From contig OW387148.1 of assembly GCA_936440205.1 (NCBI GenBank), positions 3,924,637 through 3,988,636 of the forward strand: a stretch of 64,000 bases of DNA. The letters run 5' to 3'. The notes beneath the pieces were generated by a model. That model did no database searches and was not told the DNA's origin. It was given only the letters and a program-made list of their open reading frames with translations. A program made the position numbers and the translations under genes. This document shows, one piece after another, positions 44,101 to 58,500 of this stretch (positions are counted from its first letter, which is position 1; each line of letters starts with the position of its first letter). Origin of the DNA: Lepidonotus clava (Eukaryota; Annelida; Polychaeta; Phyllodocida; Polynoidae).

Positions 44101-47100
44101 AGCAGATTTTATTGATTTCAGGATGAGAATCAGGGCTGACGCCTATCTATTTCACTGAATTCCCCGAGCTTTGTTTTAAAATGAAAAATAAAAGATCCAA
44201 CAGGGAACCCCTTCCCCAAATATTCTTATCTTAGCATAAATGACCTTAAAAGTTAGTTTTCAGAACCAGGAAACAAGGTTTAGTTAACTTTGCGATAAGT
44301 GGATGTACCCTCATTTTGCAAGTTTTGCAGTGGTCGAATTCACAGGGCACAGAACCCATTTCAAAATCACACTAACACCTACCAACAAGCAGAGATCAAG
44401 GACTCATTTTAACCAAACCACTCACAAATGATAGAGGGTACCTTGTGACTTTTCATTCAATTCTGTCAGTTTTCTTTAATTCATTATCAGCCACTCAAAG
44501 CCAATCATTCCCATCACCTCGGGACCGAAAGGTATATGACACTACAGATGGCACCACAATTAGTTCTGTGAGACCTTTATAGAGAGCAAAGATTGCCTTT
44601 TTTTCTTAATAAACCAAGTTTTCCATCACTCACACCTGTTTTTAATACAAATGTCCACTTTCAGCATCATCACATTGCTATTTCCCACAACAGGACAGGT
44701 TTTCCTGAACCTCCACCCATAAGCATGCACCTGGCATTTATTGCTATGTGACATCACCGTCATCACTTGACCCTCACGTACAGAAATAGTCATGACAAAA
44801 CCATGGAAATTGCCATGAGTGATCCTGCCCCATCACTGAGCAAGAAATAAGTGCCATTTAGATAATTGTGAAACCAGTTTGGGAGAAATAATGGGAAAAA
44901 AAATTAAAATTGGGCGCCAAAACACAGAAAATCATAAAAATTGACATTTTCTCCAGATTTTTTGTGGAAAGTCTTGAGAAAAAGACACTCTTAGGGCATT
45001 ATCCTAGTTCAAACATGTGTAAAGACCATCCCCTGCAACTTTGAGACAATTTGAACTATTTTTTTAAAGTCTCAACCAGGATCACCAATTTCCAGTGTCC
45101 AGCGCCAGGCCAATTTGACACTTCGGCTCACTTAGACCAGCCAGAGTGAACAATAAACAGGTCTCTGATGACTTAAAATTATCTATTTTAGAAGGATACA
45201 GGGTCAAAATATCTACATCAGTGACATTAAAGGGAAACGAGTAGATTTAATTGATTTTGGGGTGACGCTCACGGCTCAGTGCCGATACCTATGCATTTGA
45301 CCAAATTTCCCGAACTTTGGCTTAAAATCCCCAAAAAAAGATGCGATAAGGGAATCCTTCTGCATATCTTCTAATTTTAGGCTAATTCACTGATAAAGTC
45401 AGTTTTCAGGGCCAAAAGGTCATTTTGGTTGACTTTGGGATGTTCACTATAGGTCTCAGGGAACTAAATGTTTTCCTGTATAGTTTAATGTAACGCGGCA
45501 TCCAATAAAAAATATTCAGAAAGAGTGTTGCCCAAAAATTCAATTCTAAGCCTCTAGACAGACCTTTCATACACAACATATCAAAATTTCAGCATAGGTT
45601 AACCCTGAAAATCTTGAATAAAGGCTAAAAATGTGTACCTACCCTCATTTTGACAGGTCCGCACTGCCAAAATGCACCTAGAATACACCCTGTCCTAAAG
45701 GCATTCTCAAAAATTCTAACAGCCAGATACCAGACTGTATGATATATAAATCAATTCAGGAATAGTTGGGGAGCATCCTGAATTTTTCCTTTGTTTTTCA
45801 CTAGATTTTTCATTCTAATATGGACCAACCAGAGCCCAGCAAAGTATTCACTGCAGTCCAGAAAGGTATATGACACTACAGATGGCGCCACATTTAGTTC
45901 TCTGAGACCTATATTGAACGGGAAGATTGCCTTTTTTCTCAATAAACCCATTTTTCCATAACTCACACCTGTTTTCAATAATAATATCCAGTTTCAGCAT
46001 CATCACATTACTTTATCCTACAAAATGACTGGTTTTCCTAAACCTCTACCCATAAGAATTCAGCAGTCATTTATCGCAGTATGACACCACCGTCCTCACA
46101 GCACCCTCTTTTAGAGAAATATTCACAGCAAAGACATGAAAATTGGTAGAAATGTTCCCACCCCTTCACTGAGCAAGGAACAAGAGCCATTTAGATAATT
46201 GTGAAACCAGTTTGCAAGAAATAATGGGGAAAAAATGAAAAATTGGGCACCAAAACACAGAAAATCATAAAAAATGACATTTTCTCCAGATTTTTTGTGG
46301 AAAGTTCTGACAAAAAGACACTCTTAGGGCATTATTCTAGTTTCAACATGTATAAAGACTATCCCCTGCAACTTTGAGACAATTTGAACTATTTTTTTAA
46401 AGTTTCAACCTGGTTCATCCATTTTCAGTGACCAGCGCTAGGCCCAAATAAGCAAACTCCCGGCCATTATGAACTAGCCCCAGTGAACAAGACAGAGATC
46501 AGAGATGACATCAAACCAGCCATTTGAGGAGGAAAAGGGGTCAAAATATATGTTCCAGGGAGATTTGGGAAAATAAGCAGATTTTATTGATTTCAGGATG
46601 AGAATCAGGGCTGACGCCTATCTATTTCACTGAATTCCCCGAGCTTTGTTTTAAAATGAAAAATAAAAGATCCAACAGGGAACCCCTTCCCCAAATATTC
46701 TTATCTTAGCATAAATGACCTTAAAAGTTAGTTTTCAGAACCAGGAAACAAGGTTTAGTTAACTTTGCGATAAGTGGATGTACCCTCATTTTGCAAGTTT
46801 TGCAGTGGTCGAATTCACAGGGCACAGAACCCATTTCAAAATCACACTAACACCTACCAACAAGCAGAGATCAAGGACTCATTTTAACCAAACCACTCAC
46901 AAATGATAGAGGGTACCTTGTGACTTTTCATTCAATTCTGTCAGTTTTCTTTAATTCATTATCAGCCACTCAAAGCCAATCATTCCCATCACCTCGGGAC
47001 CGAAAGGTATATGACACTACAGATGGCACCACAATTAGTTCTGTGAGACCTTTATAGAGAGCAAAGATTGCCTTTTTTTCTTAATAAACCAAGTTTTCCA

Positions 47101-50100
47101 TCACTCACACCTGTTTTTAATACAAATGTCCACTTTCAGCATCATCACATTGCTATTTCCCACAACAGGACAGGTTTTCCTGAACCTCCACCCATAAGCA
47201 TGCACCTGGCATTTATTGCTATGTGACATCACCGTCATCACTTGACCCTCACGTACAGAAATAGTCATGACAAAACCATGGAAATTGCCATGAGTGATCC
47301 TGCCCCATCACTGAGCAAGAAATAAGTGCCATTTAGATAATTGTGAAACCAGTTTGGGAGAAATAATGGGAAAAAAAATTAAAATTGGGCGCCAAAACAC
47401 AGAAAATCATAAAAATTGACATTTTCTCCAGATTTTTTGTGGAAAGTCTTGAGAAAAAGACACTCTTAGGGCATTATCCTAGTTCAAACATGTGTAAAGA
47501 CCATCCCCTGCAACTTTGAGACAATTTGAACTATTTTTTTAAAGTCTCAACCAGGATCACCAATTTCCAGTGTCCAGCGCCAGGCCAATTTGACACTTCG
47601 GCTCACTTAGACCAGCCAGAGTGAACAATAAACAGGTCTCTGATGACTTAAAATTATCTATTTTAGAAGGATACAGGGTCAAAATATCTACATCAGTGAC
47701 ATTAAAGGGAAACGAGTAGATTTAATTGATTTTGGGGTGACGCTCACGGCTCAGTGCCGATACCTATGCATTTGACCAAATTTCCCGAACTTTGGCTTAA
47801 AATCCCCAAAAAAAGATGCGATAAGGGAATCCTTCTGCATATCTTCTAATTTTAGGCTAATTCACTGATAAAGTCAGTTTTCAGGGCCAAAAGGTCATTT
47901 TGGTTGACTTTGGGATGTTCACTATAGGTCTCAGGGAACTAAATGTTTTCCTGTATAGTTTAATGTAACGCGGCATCCAATAAAAAATATTCAGAAAGAG
48001 TGTTGCCCAAAAATTCAATTCTAAGCCTCTAGACAGACCTTTCATACACAACATATCAAAATTTCAGCATAGGTTAACCCTGAAAATCTTGAATAAAGGC
48101 TAAAAATGTGTACCTACCCTCATTTTGACAGGTCCGCACTGCCAAAATGCACCTAGAATACACCCTGTCCTAAAGGCATTCTCAAAAATTCTAACAGCCA
48201 GATACCAGACTGTATGATATATAAATCAATTCAGGAATAGTTGGGGAGCATCCTGAATTTTTCCTTTGTTTTTCACTAGATTTTTCATTCTAATATGGAC
48301 CAACCAGAGCCCAGCAAAGTATTCACTGCAGTCCAGAAAGGTATATGACACTACAGATGGCGCCACATTTAGTTCTCTGAGACCTATATTGAACGGGAAG
48401 ATTGCCTTTTTTCTCAATAAACCCATTTTTCCATAACTCACACCTGTTTTCAATAATAATATCCAGTTTCAGCATCATCACATTACTTTATCCTACAAAA
48501 TGACTGGTTTTCCTAAACCTCTACCCATAAGAATTCAGCAGTCATTTATCGCAGTATGACACCACCGTCCTCACAGCACCCTCTTTTAGAGAAATATTCA
48601 CAGCAAAGACATGAAAATTGGTAGAAATGTTCCCACCCCTTCACTGAGCAAGGAACAAGAGCCATTTAGATAATTGTGAAACCAGTTTGCAAGAAATAAT
48701 GGGGAAAAAATGAAAAATTGGGCACCAAAACACAGAAAATCATAAAAAATGACATTTTCTCCAGATTTTTTGTGGAAAGTTCTGACAAAAAGACACTCTT
48801 AGGGCATTATTCTAGTTTCAACATGTATAAAGACTATCCCCTGCAACTTTGAGACAATTTGAACTATTTTTTTAAAGTTTCAACCTGGTTCATCCATTTT
48901 CAGTGACCAGCGCTAGGCCCAAATAAGCAAACTCCCGGCCATTATGAACTAGCCCCAGTGAACAAGACAGAGATCAGAGATGACATCAAACCAGCCATTT
49001 GAGGAGGAAAAGGGGTCAAAATATATGTTCCAGGGAGATTTGGGAAAATAAGCAGATTTTATTGATTTCAGGATGAGAATCAGGGCTGACGCCTATCTAT
49101 TTCACTGAATTCCCCGAGCTTTGTTTTAAAATGAAAAATAAAAGATCCAACAGGGAACCCCTTCCCCAAATATTCTTATCTTAGCATAAATGACCTTAAA
49201 AGTTAGTTTTCAGAACCAGGAAACAAGGTTTAGTTAACTTTGCGATAAGTGGATGTACCCTCATTTTGCAAGTTTTGCAGTGGTCGAATTCACAGGGCAC
49301 AGAACCCATTTCAAAATCACACTAACACCTACCAACAAGCAGAGATCAAGGACTCATTTTAACCAAACCACTCACAAATGATAGAGGGTACCTTGTGACT
49401 TTTCATTCAATTCTGTCAGTTTTCTTTAATTCATTATCAGCCACTCAAAGCCAATCATTCCCATCACCTCGGGACCGAAAGGTATATGACACTACAGATG
49501 GCACCACAATTAGTTCTGTGAGACCTTTATAGAGAGCAAAGATTGCCTTTTTTTCTTAATAAACCAAGTTTTCCATCACTCACACCTGTTTTTAATACAA
49601 ATGTCCACTTTCAGCATCATCACATTGCTATTTCCCACAACAGGACAGGTTTTCCTGAACCTCCACCCATAAGCATGCACCTGGCATTTATTGCTATGTG
49701 ACATCACCGTCATCACTTGACCCTCACGTACAGAAATAGTCATGACAAAACCATGGAAATTGCCATGAGTGATCCTGCCCCATCACTGAGCAAGAAATAA
49801 GTGCCATTTAGATAATTGTGAAACCAGTTTGGGAGAAATAATGGGAAAAAAAATTAAAATTGGGCGCCAAAACACAGAAAATCATAAAAATTGACATTTT
49901 CTCCAGATTTTTTGTGGAAAGTCTTGAGAAAAAGACACTCTTAGGGCATTATCCTAGTTCAAACATGTGTAAAGACCATCCCCTGCAACTTTGAGACAAT
50001 TTGAACTATTTTTTTAAAGTCTCAACCAGGATCACCAATTTCCAGTGTCCAGCGCCAGGCCAATTTGACACTTCGGCTCACTTAGACCAGCCAGAGTGAA

Positions 50101-52590
50101 CAATAAACAGGTCTCTGATGACTTAAAATTATCTATTTTAGAAGGATACAGGGTCAAAATATCTACATCAGTGACATTAAAGGGAAACGAGTAGATTTAA
50201 TTGATTTTGGGGTGACGCTCACAGGCTCAGTGCCGATACCTATGCATTTGACCAAATTTCCCGAACTTTGGCTTAAAATCCCCAAAAAAAGATGCGATAA
50301 GGGAATCCTTCTGCATATCTTCTAATTTTAGGCTAATTCACTGATAAAGTCAGTTTTCAGGGCCAAAAGGTCATTTTGGTTGACTTTGGGATGTTCACTA
50401 TAGGTCTCAGGGAACTAAATGTTTTCCTGTATAGTTTAATGTAACGCGGCATCCAATAAAAAATATTCAGAAAGAGTGTTGCCCAAAAATTCAATTCTAA
50501 GCCTCTAGACAGACCTTTCATACACAACATATCAAAATTTCAGCATAGGTTAACCCTGAAAATCTTGAATAAAGGCTAAAAATGTGTACCTACCCTCATT
50601 TTGACAGGTCCGCACTGCCAAAATGCACCTAGAATACACCCTGTCCTAAAGGCATTCTCAAAAATTCTAACAGCCAGATACCAGACTGTATGATATATAA
50701 ATCAATTCAGGAATAGTTGGGGAGCATCCTGAATTTTTCCTTTGTTTTTCACTAGATTTTTCATTCTAATATGGACCAACCAGAGCCCAGCAAAGTATTC
50801 ACTGCAGTCCAGAAAGGTATATGACACTACAGATGGCGCCACATTTAGTTCTCTGAGACCTATATTGAACGGGAAGATTGCCTTTTTTCTCAATAAACCC
50901 ATTTTTCCATAACTCACACCTGTTTTCAATAATAATATCCAGTTTCAGCATCATCACATTACTTTATCCTACAAAATGACTGGTTTTCCTAAACCTCTAC
51001 CCATAAGAATTCAGCAGTCATTTATCGCAGTATGACACCACCGTCCTCACAGCACCCTCTTTTAGAGAAATATTCACAGCAAAGACATGAAAATTGGTAG
51101 AAATGTTCCCACCCCTTCACTGAGCAAGGAACAAGAGCCATTTAGATAATTGTGAAACCAGTTTGCAAGAAATAATGGGGAAAAAATGAAAAATTGGGCA
51201 CCAAAACACAGAAAATCATAAAAAATGACATTTTCTCCAGATTTTTTGTGGAAAGTTCTGACAAAAAGACACTCTTAGGGCATTATTCTAGTTTCAACAT
51301 GTATAAAGACTATCCCCTGCAACTTTGAGACAATTTGAACTATTTTTTTAAAGTTTCAACCTGGTTCATCCATTTTCAGTGACCAGCGCTAGGCCCAAAT
51401 AAGCAAACTCCCGGCCATTATGAACTAGCCCCAGTGAACAAGACAGAGATCAGAGATGACATCAAACCAGCCATTTGAGGAGGAAAAGGGGTCAAAATAT
51501 ATGTTCCAGGGAGATTTGGGAAAATAAGCAGATTTTATTGATTTCAGGATGAGAATCAGGGCTGACGCCTATCTATTTCACTGAATTCCCCGAGCTTTGT
51601 TTTAAAATGAAAAATAAAAGATCCAACAGGGAACCCCTTCCCCAAATATTCTTATCTTAGCATAAATGACCTTAAAAGTTAGTTTTCAGAACCAGGAAAC
51701 AAGGTTTAGTTAACTTTGCGATAAGTGGATGTACCCTCATTTTGCAAGTTTTGCAGTGGTCGAATTCACAGGGCACAGAACCCATTTCAAAATCACACTA
51801 ACACCTACCAACAAGCAGAGATCAAGGACTCATTTTAACCAAACCACTCACAAATGATAGAGGGTACCTTGTGACTTTTCATTCAATTCTGTCAGTTTTC
51901 TTTAATTCATTATCAGCCACTCAAAGCCAATCATTCCCATCACCTCGGGACCGAAAGGTATATGACACTACAGATGGCACCACAATTAGTTCTGTGAGAC
52001 CTTTATAGAGAGCAAAGATTGCCTTTTTTTCTTAATAAACCAAGTTTTCCATCACTCACACCTGTTTTTAATACAAATGTCCACTTTCAGCATCATCACA
52101 TTGCTATTTCCCACAACAGGACAGGTTTTCCTGAACCTCCACCCATAAGCATGCACCTGGCATTTATTGCTATGTGACATCACCGTCATCACTTGACCCT
52201 CACGTACAGAAATAGTCATGACAAAACCATGGAAATTGCCATGAGTGATCCTGCCCCATCACTGAGCAAGAAATAAGTGCCATTTAGATAATTGTGAAAC
52301 CAGTTTGGGAGAAATAATGGGAAAAAAAATTAAAATTGGGCGCCAAAACACAGAAAATCATAAAAATTGACATTTTCTCCAGATTTTTTGTGGAAAGTCT
52401 TGAGAAAAAGACACTCTTAGGGCATTATCCTAGTTCAAACATGTGTAAAGACCATCCCCTGCAACTTTGAGACAATTTGAACTATTTTTTTAAAGTCTCA
52501 ACCAGGATCACCAATTTCCAGTGTCCAGCGCCAGGCCAATTTGACACTTCGGCTCACTTAGACCAGCCAGAGTGAACAATAAACAGGTCT

Positions 52591-55500
52591 CAGATGACTT
52601 AAAATGATCTATTTTAGAAGGATACAGGGTCAAATATGTACACCAGTGATGTTAAAGGGAAATGAGTAGGTTTAATTGATTTTGGGGTGACGCTCACGGC
52701 TCAGTGCCGATACCTATGCATTTGACCAAAATTCCCGAACTTTGGCTTAAAATCCAAAAAAAAGATGCAATAAGGGAATCCTTCTCCATATCTTCTAATT
52801 TTAGGCTAATTCACTGATAAAGTCAGTTTTCAGGACCAAAAAGTTATTTTGGTTGACTTTGGGATGTTCACTATAGGTCTCAGGGAACTAAATGTTTTCC
52901 TGTATAGTTTAATGTAACGCGGCATCCAATAAAAAATATTCAGAAAGAGTGTTGCCCAAAGATTCAATTCTAAGCCTCTAGACAGACCTTTCATACACAA
53001 CATATCAAAATTTCAGCATAGGTTAACCCTGAAAATCTTGAATAAGGGCCAAAAATGTGTACCTACCCTCATTTTGACAGGTCCGCACTGCCAAAATGCA
53101 CCTAGAATACACCCTGTCCTAAAGGCATTCTCAAAAATTCTAACAGTCAGATACCAGACTGTATGATATATAAATCAATTCAGGAATAGTTGGGGAGCAT
53201 CCTGAATTTTTCTTTTGTTTTTCACTAGATTTTTCATTCTAATATGGACCAACCAGAGCCCAGCAAAGTATTCACTGCAGTCCAGAAAGGTATATGACAC
53301 TACAGATGGCGCCACATTTAGTTCTCTGAGACCTATATTGAAGGCGAAGATTGCCTTTTTTCTCAATATACCCATTTTTCCATAACTCACACCTGTTTTC
53401 AATAATAATATCCAGTTTCAGCATCATCACATTACTTTATCCTACAAAATGACTGGTTTTCCTAAACCTCTATCCATAAGAATTCAGCAGTCGTTTATCG
53501 CAGTATGACACCACCGTCCTCACAGCACCCTCTTTTAGAGAAATATTCACAGCAAAGATATGAAAATTGGTAGAAATGTTCCCACCCCTTCACTGAGCAA
53601 GGAACAAGAGCCATTTAGATAATTGTGAAACCAGTTTGCAAGAAATAATGGGAAAAAAATGAAAAATGGGGCACCAAAACACGAAAAATTATAAAAAATG
53701 ACATTTTCTCCAGATTTTTTGTGGAAAGTTCTGACAAAAAGACACTCTAAGGGCATTATTCTAGTTTCAACATGTATAAGGACTATCCCCTGCAACTTTG
53801 AGACAATTTGAACTATTTTTTAAAAGTTTCAACCTGGTTCATCCATTTTCAGTGACCAGCGCTAGGCCCAAATAAGCACACTCCCGGCCATTATGAACTA
53901 GCCCCAGTGAACAAGACAGAGATCAGAGATGACATCAAACCAGCCATTTGAGCAGGAAAGGGGGTCAAAATATATGTTCCAGGGAGATTTGGGAAAATAA
54001 GCAGATTTTATTGATTTCAGGATGAGAATCAGGGCTGACGCCTATCTATTTCACTGAATTCCCCGAGCTTTGCTTTAAAATGAAAAATAAAAGACCCAAC
54101 AGGGAACCCCTTCCCCAAATATTCTTATCTTAGCATAAATGACCTTAAAAGTTAGTTTTCAGAACCAGGAAACAAGGTTTAGTTAACTTTGCAATAAGTG
54201 GATGTACCCTCATTTTGCAAGTTTTGCAGTGGTCGAATTCACAGGGCACAGAGCCCATTTAAAAATCACGCTAACACCTACCGACAAGCAGAGACCAAGG
54301 ACTCATTTTAACCAAACCACTCACAAATGATAGGGGGTACCTTGTGACTTTTCATTCAATTCTGTCAGTTTTCTTTAATTCATTATCAGCCACTCAAAGC
54401 CAATCATTCACATCACCTCGGGACTGAAAGGTATATGACACTACAGATGGCACCACAATTAGTTCTGTGAGACCTTTATAGAGAGCAAAGATTGCCTTTT
54501 TTTCTTAATAAACCAATTTTTCCATCACTCACACCTGTTTTCAATACAAATGTCCACTTTCAGCATCATCACATTGCTTTTTCCCACAACAGGACAGGTT
54601 TTCCTGAACCTCCACCCATAAGCATGCACCTAGCATTTATCGCTATGTGACATCACCGTCATCACTTGACCCTCATGTACAGAAATAGTCATGGCAAAAC
54701 CATGGAAATTGCCATGAGTGATCCTGCCCCATCACTGAGCAAGAAATAAGTGCCATTTAGATAATTGTGAAACCAGTTTGCAAGAAATAATGGGAAAAAA
54801 TTTAAAAATTGGGCGCCAAAACACAAAAAAATCATAAAAATTGACATTTTCTCCAGATTTTTTGTGGAAAGTCTTGAGAAAAAGACACTCTTAGGGCATT
54901 ATCCTAGTTCCAACATGTATAAAGACCATCCCCTGCAACTTTGAGACAATTTGAACTATTTTTTATAAGTCTCAACCAGGATCACCAATTTCCAGTGACC
55001 AGCGCCAGGCCAATTTGACACTTCGGCCCACTTAGACCAGCCAGAGTGAACAATAAACAGGTCTCAGATGACTTAAAATGATCTATTTTAGAAGGATACA
55101 GGGTCAAATATGTACACCAGTGATGTTAAAGGGAAATGAGTAGGTTTAATTGATTTTGGGGTGACGCTCACGGCTCAGTGCCGATACCTATGCATTTGAC
55201 CAAAATTCCCGAACTTTGGCTTAAAATCCAAAAAAAAGATGCAATAAGGGAATCCTTCTCCATATCTTCTAATTTTAGGCTAATTCACTGATAAAGTCAG
55301 TTTTCAGGACCAAAAAGTTATTTTGGTTGACTTTGGGATGTTCACTATAGGTCTCAGGGAACTAAATGTTTTCCTGTATAGTTTAATGTAACGCGGCATC
55401 CAATAAAAAATATTCAGAAAGAGTGTTGCCCAAAGATTCAATTCTAAGCCTCTAGACAGACCTTTCATACACAACATATCAAAATTTCAGCATAGGTTAA

Positions 55501-58500
55501 CCCTGAAAATCTTGAATAAGGGCCAAAAATGTGTACCTACCCTCATTTTGACAGGTCCGCACTGCCAAAATGCACCTAGAATACACCCTGTCCTAAAGGC
55601 ATTCTCAAAAATTCTAACAGTCAGATACCAGACTGTATGATATATAAATCAATTCAGGAATAGTTGGGGAGCATCCTGAATTTTTCTTTTGTTTTTCACT
55701 AGATTTTTCATTCTAATATGGACCAACCAGAGCCCAGCAAAGTATTCACTGCAGTCCAGAAAGGTATATGACACTACAGATGGCGCCACATTTAGTTCTC
55801 TGAGACCTATATTGAAGGCGAAGATTGCCTTTTTTCTCAATATACCCATTTTTCCATAACTCACACCTGTTTTCAATAATAATATCCAGTTTCAGCATCA
55901 TCACATTACTTTATCCTACAAAATGACTGGTTTTCCTAAACCTCTATCCATAAGAATTCAGCAGTCGTTTATCGCAGTATGACACCACCGTCCTCACAGC
56001 ACCCTCTTTTAGAGAAATATTCACAGCAAAGATATGAAAATTGGTAGAAATGTTCCCACCCCTTCACTGAGCAAGGAACAAGAGCCATTTAGATAATTGT
56101 GAAACCAGTTTGCAAGAAATAATGGGAAAAAAATGAAAAATGGGGCACCAAAACACGAAAAATTATAAAAAATGACATTTTCTCCAGATTTTTTGTGGAA
56201 AGTTCTGACAAAAAGACACTCTAAGGGCATTATTCTAGTTTCAACATGTATAAGGACTATCCCCTGCAACTTTGAGACAATTTGAACTATTTTTTAAAAG
56301 TTTCAACCTGGTTCATCCATTTTCAGTGACCAGCGCTAGGCCCAAATAAGCACACTCCCGGCCATTATGAACTAGCCCCAGTGAACAAGACAGAGATCAG
56401 AGATGACATCAAACCAGCCATTTGAGCAGGAAAGGGGGTCAAAATATATGTTCCAGGGAGATTTGGGAAAATAAGCAGATTTTATTGATTTCAGGATGAG
56501 AATCAGGGCTGACGCCTATCTATTTCACTGAATTCCCCGAGCTTTGCTTTAAAATGAAAAATAAAAGACCCAACAGGGAACCCCTTCCCCAAATATTCTT
56601 ATCTTAGCATAAATGACCTTAAAAGTTAGTTTTCAGAACCAGGAAACAAGGTTTAGTTAACTTTGCAATAAGTGGATGTACCCTCATTTTGCAAGTTTTG
56701 CAGTGGTCGAATTCACAGGGCACAGAGCCCATTTAAAAATCACGCTAACACCTACCGACAAGCAGAGACCAAGGACTCATTTTAACCAAACCACTCACAA
56801 ATGATAGGGGGTACCTTGTGACTTTTCATTCAATTCTGTCAGTTTTCTTTAATTCATTATCAGCCACTCAAAGCCAATCATTCACATCACCTCGGGACTG
56901 AAAGGTATATGACACTACAGATGGCACCACAATTAGTTCTGTGAGACCTTTATAGAGAGCAAAGATTGCCTTTTTTTCTTAATAAACCAATTTTTCCATC
57001 ACTCACACCTGTTTTCAATACAAATGTCCACTTTCAGCATCATCACATTGCTTTTTCCCACAACAGGACAGGTTTTCCTGAACCTCCACCCATAAGCATG
57101 CACCTAGCATTTATCGCTATGTGACATCACCGTCATCACTTGACCCTCATGTACAGAAATAGTCATGGCAAAACCATGGAAATTGCCATGAGTGATCCTG
57201 CCCCATCACTGAGCAAGAAATAAGTGCCATTTAGATAATTGTGAAACCAGTTTGCAAGAAATAATGGGAAAAAATTTAAAAATTGGGCGCCAAAACACAA
57301 AAAAATCATAAAAATTGACATTTTCTCCAGATTTTTTGTGGAAAGTCTTGAGAAAAAGACACTCTTAGGGCATTATCCTAGTTCCAACATGTATAAAGAC
57401 CATCCCCTGCAACTTTGAGACAATTTGAACTATTTTTTATAAGTCTCAACCAGGATCACCAATTTCCAGTGACCAGCGCCAGGCCAATTTGACACTTCGG
57501 CCCACTTAGACCAGCCAGAGTGAACAATAAACAGGTCTCAGATGACTTAAAATGATCTATTTTAGAAGGATACAGGGTCAAATATGTACACCAGTGATGT
57601 TAAAGGGAAATGAGTAGGTTTAATTGATTTTGGGGTGACGCTCACGGCTCAGTGCCGATACCTATGCATTTGACCAAAATTCCCGAACTTTGGCTTAAAA
57701 TCCAAAAAAAAGATGCAATAAGGGAATCCTTCTCCATATCTTCTAATTTTAGGCTAATTCACTGATAAAGTCAGTTTTCAGGACCAAAAAGTTATTTTGG
57801 TTGACTTTGGGATGTTCACTATAGGTCTCAGGGAACTAAATGTTTTCCTGTATAGTTTAATGTAACGCGGCATCCAATAAAAAATATTCAGAAAGAGTGT
57901 TGCCCAAAGATTCAATTCTAAGCCTCTAGACAGACCTTTCATACACAACATATCAAAATTTCAGCATAGGTTAACCCTGAAAATCTTGAATAAGGGCCAA
58001 AAATGTGTACCTACCCTCATTTTGACAGGTCCGCACTGCCAAAATGCACCTAGAATACACCCTGTCCTAAAGGCATTCTCAAAAATTCTAACAGTCAGAT
58101 ACCAGACTGTATGATATATAAATCAATTCAGGAATAGTTGGGGAGCATCCTGAATTTTTCTTTTGTTTTTCACTAGATTTTTCATTCTAATATGGACCAA
58201 CCAGAGCCCAGCAAAGTATTCACTGCAGTCCAGAAAGGTATATGACACTACAGATGGCGCCACATTTAGTTCTCTGAGACCTATATTGAAGGCGAAGATT
58301 GCCTTTTTTCTCAATATACCCATTTTTCCATAACTCACACCTGTTTTCAATAATAATATCCAGTTTCAGCATCATCACATTACTTTATCCTACAAAATGA
58401 CTGGTTTTCCTAAACCTCTATCCATAAGAATTCAGCAGTCGTTTATCGCAGTATGACACCACCGTCCTCACAGCACCCTCTTTTAGAGAAATATTCACAG

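Larger units (their letters stand above)
32666..52550 (+). repeat. Satellite block 1 (homogeneous units 1-8 and the start of unit 9)
   Basis: Units 1-8 appear identical to the eye except for three small length changes: an extra TG near 37718, an extra G near 40310 and an extra A near 50223. The block is marked by GGTCTCTGATGACTTAAAAT, GAACGGGAAGATTG and CTTTCCATCACTC-type variants. The first 80 or so bases of unit 9 still carry block-1 variants (AGTGTCCAGCG, GGCTCACTTAG). Confidence 0.9.

Noticed and set aside
53547-53795. 82-codon minus-strand frame in block-2 satellite units
   Set aside because: It is absent from block 1 because of small sequence differences and is absent from half B, so it is most likely a chance frame.
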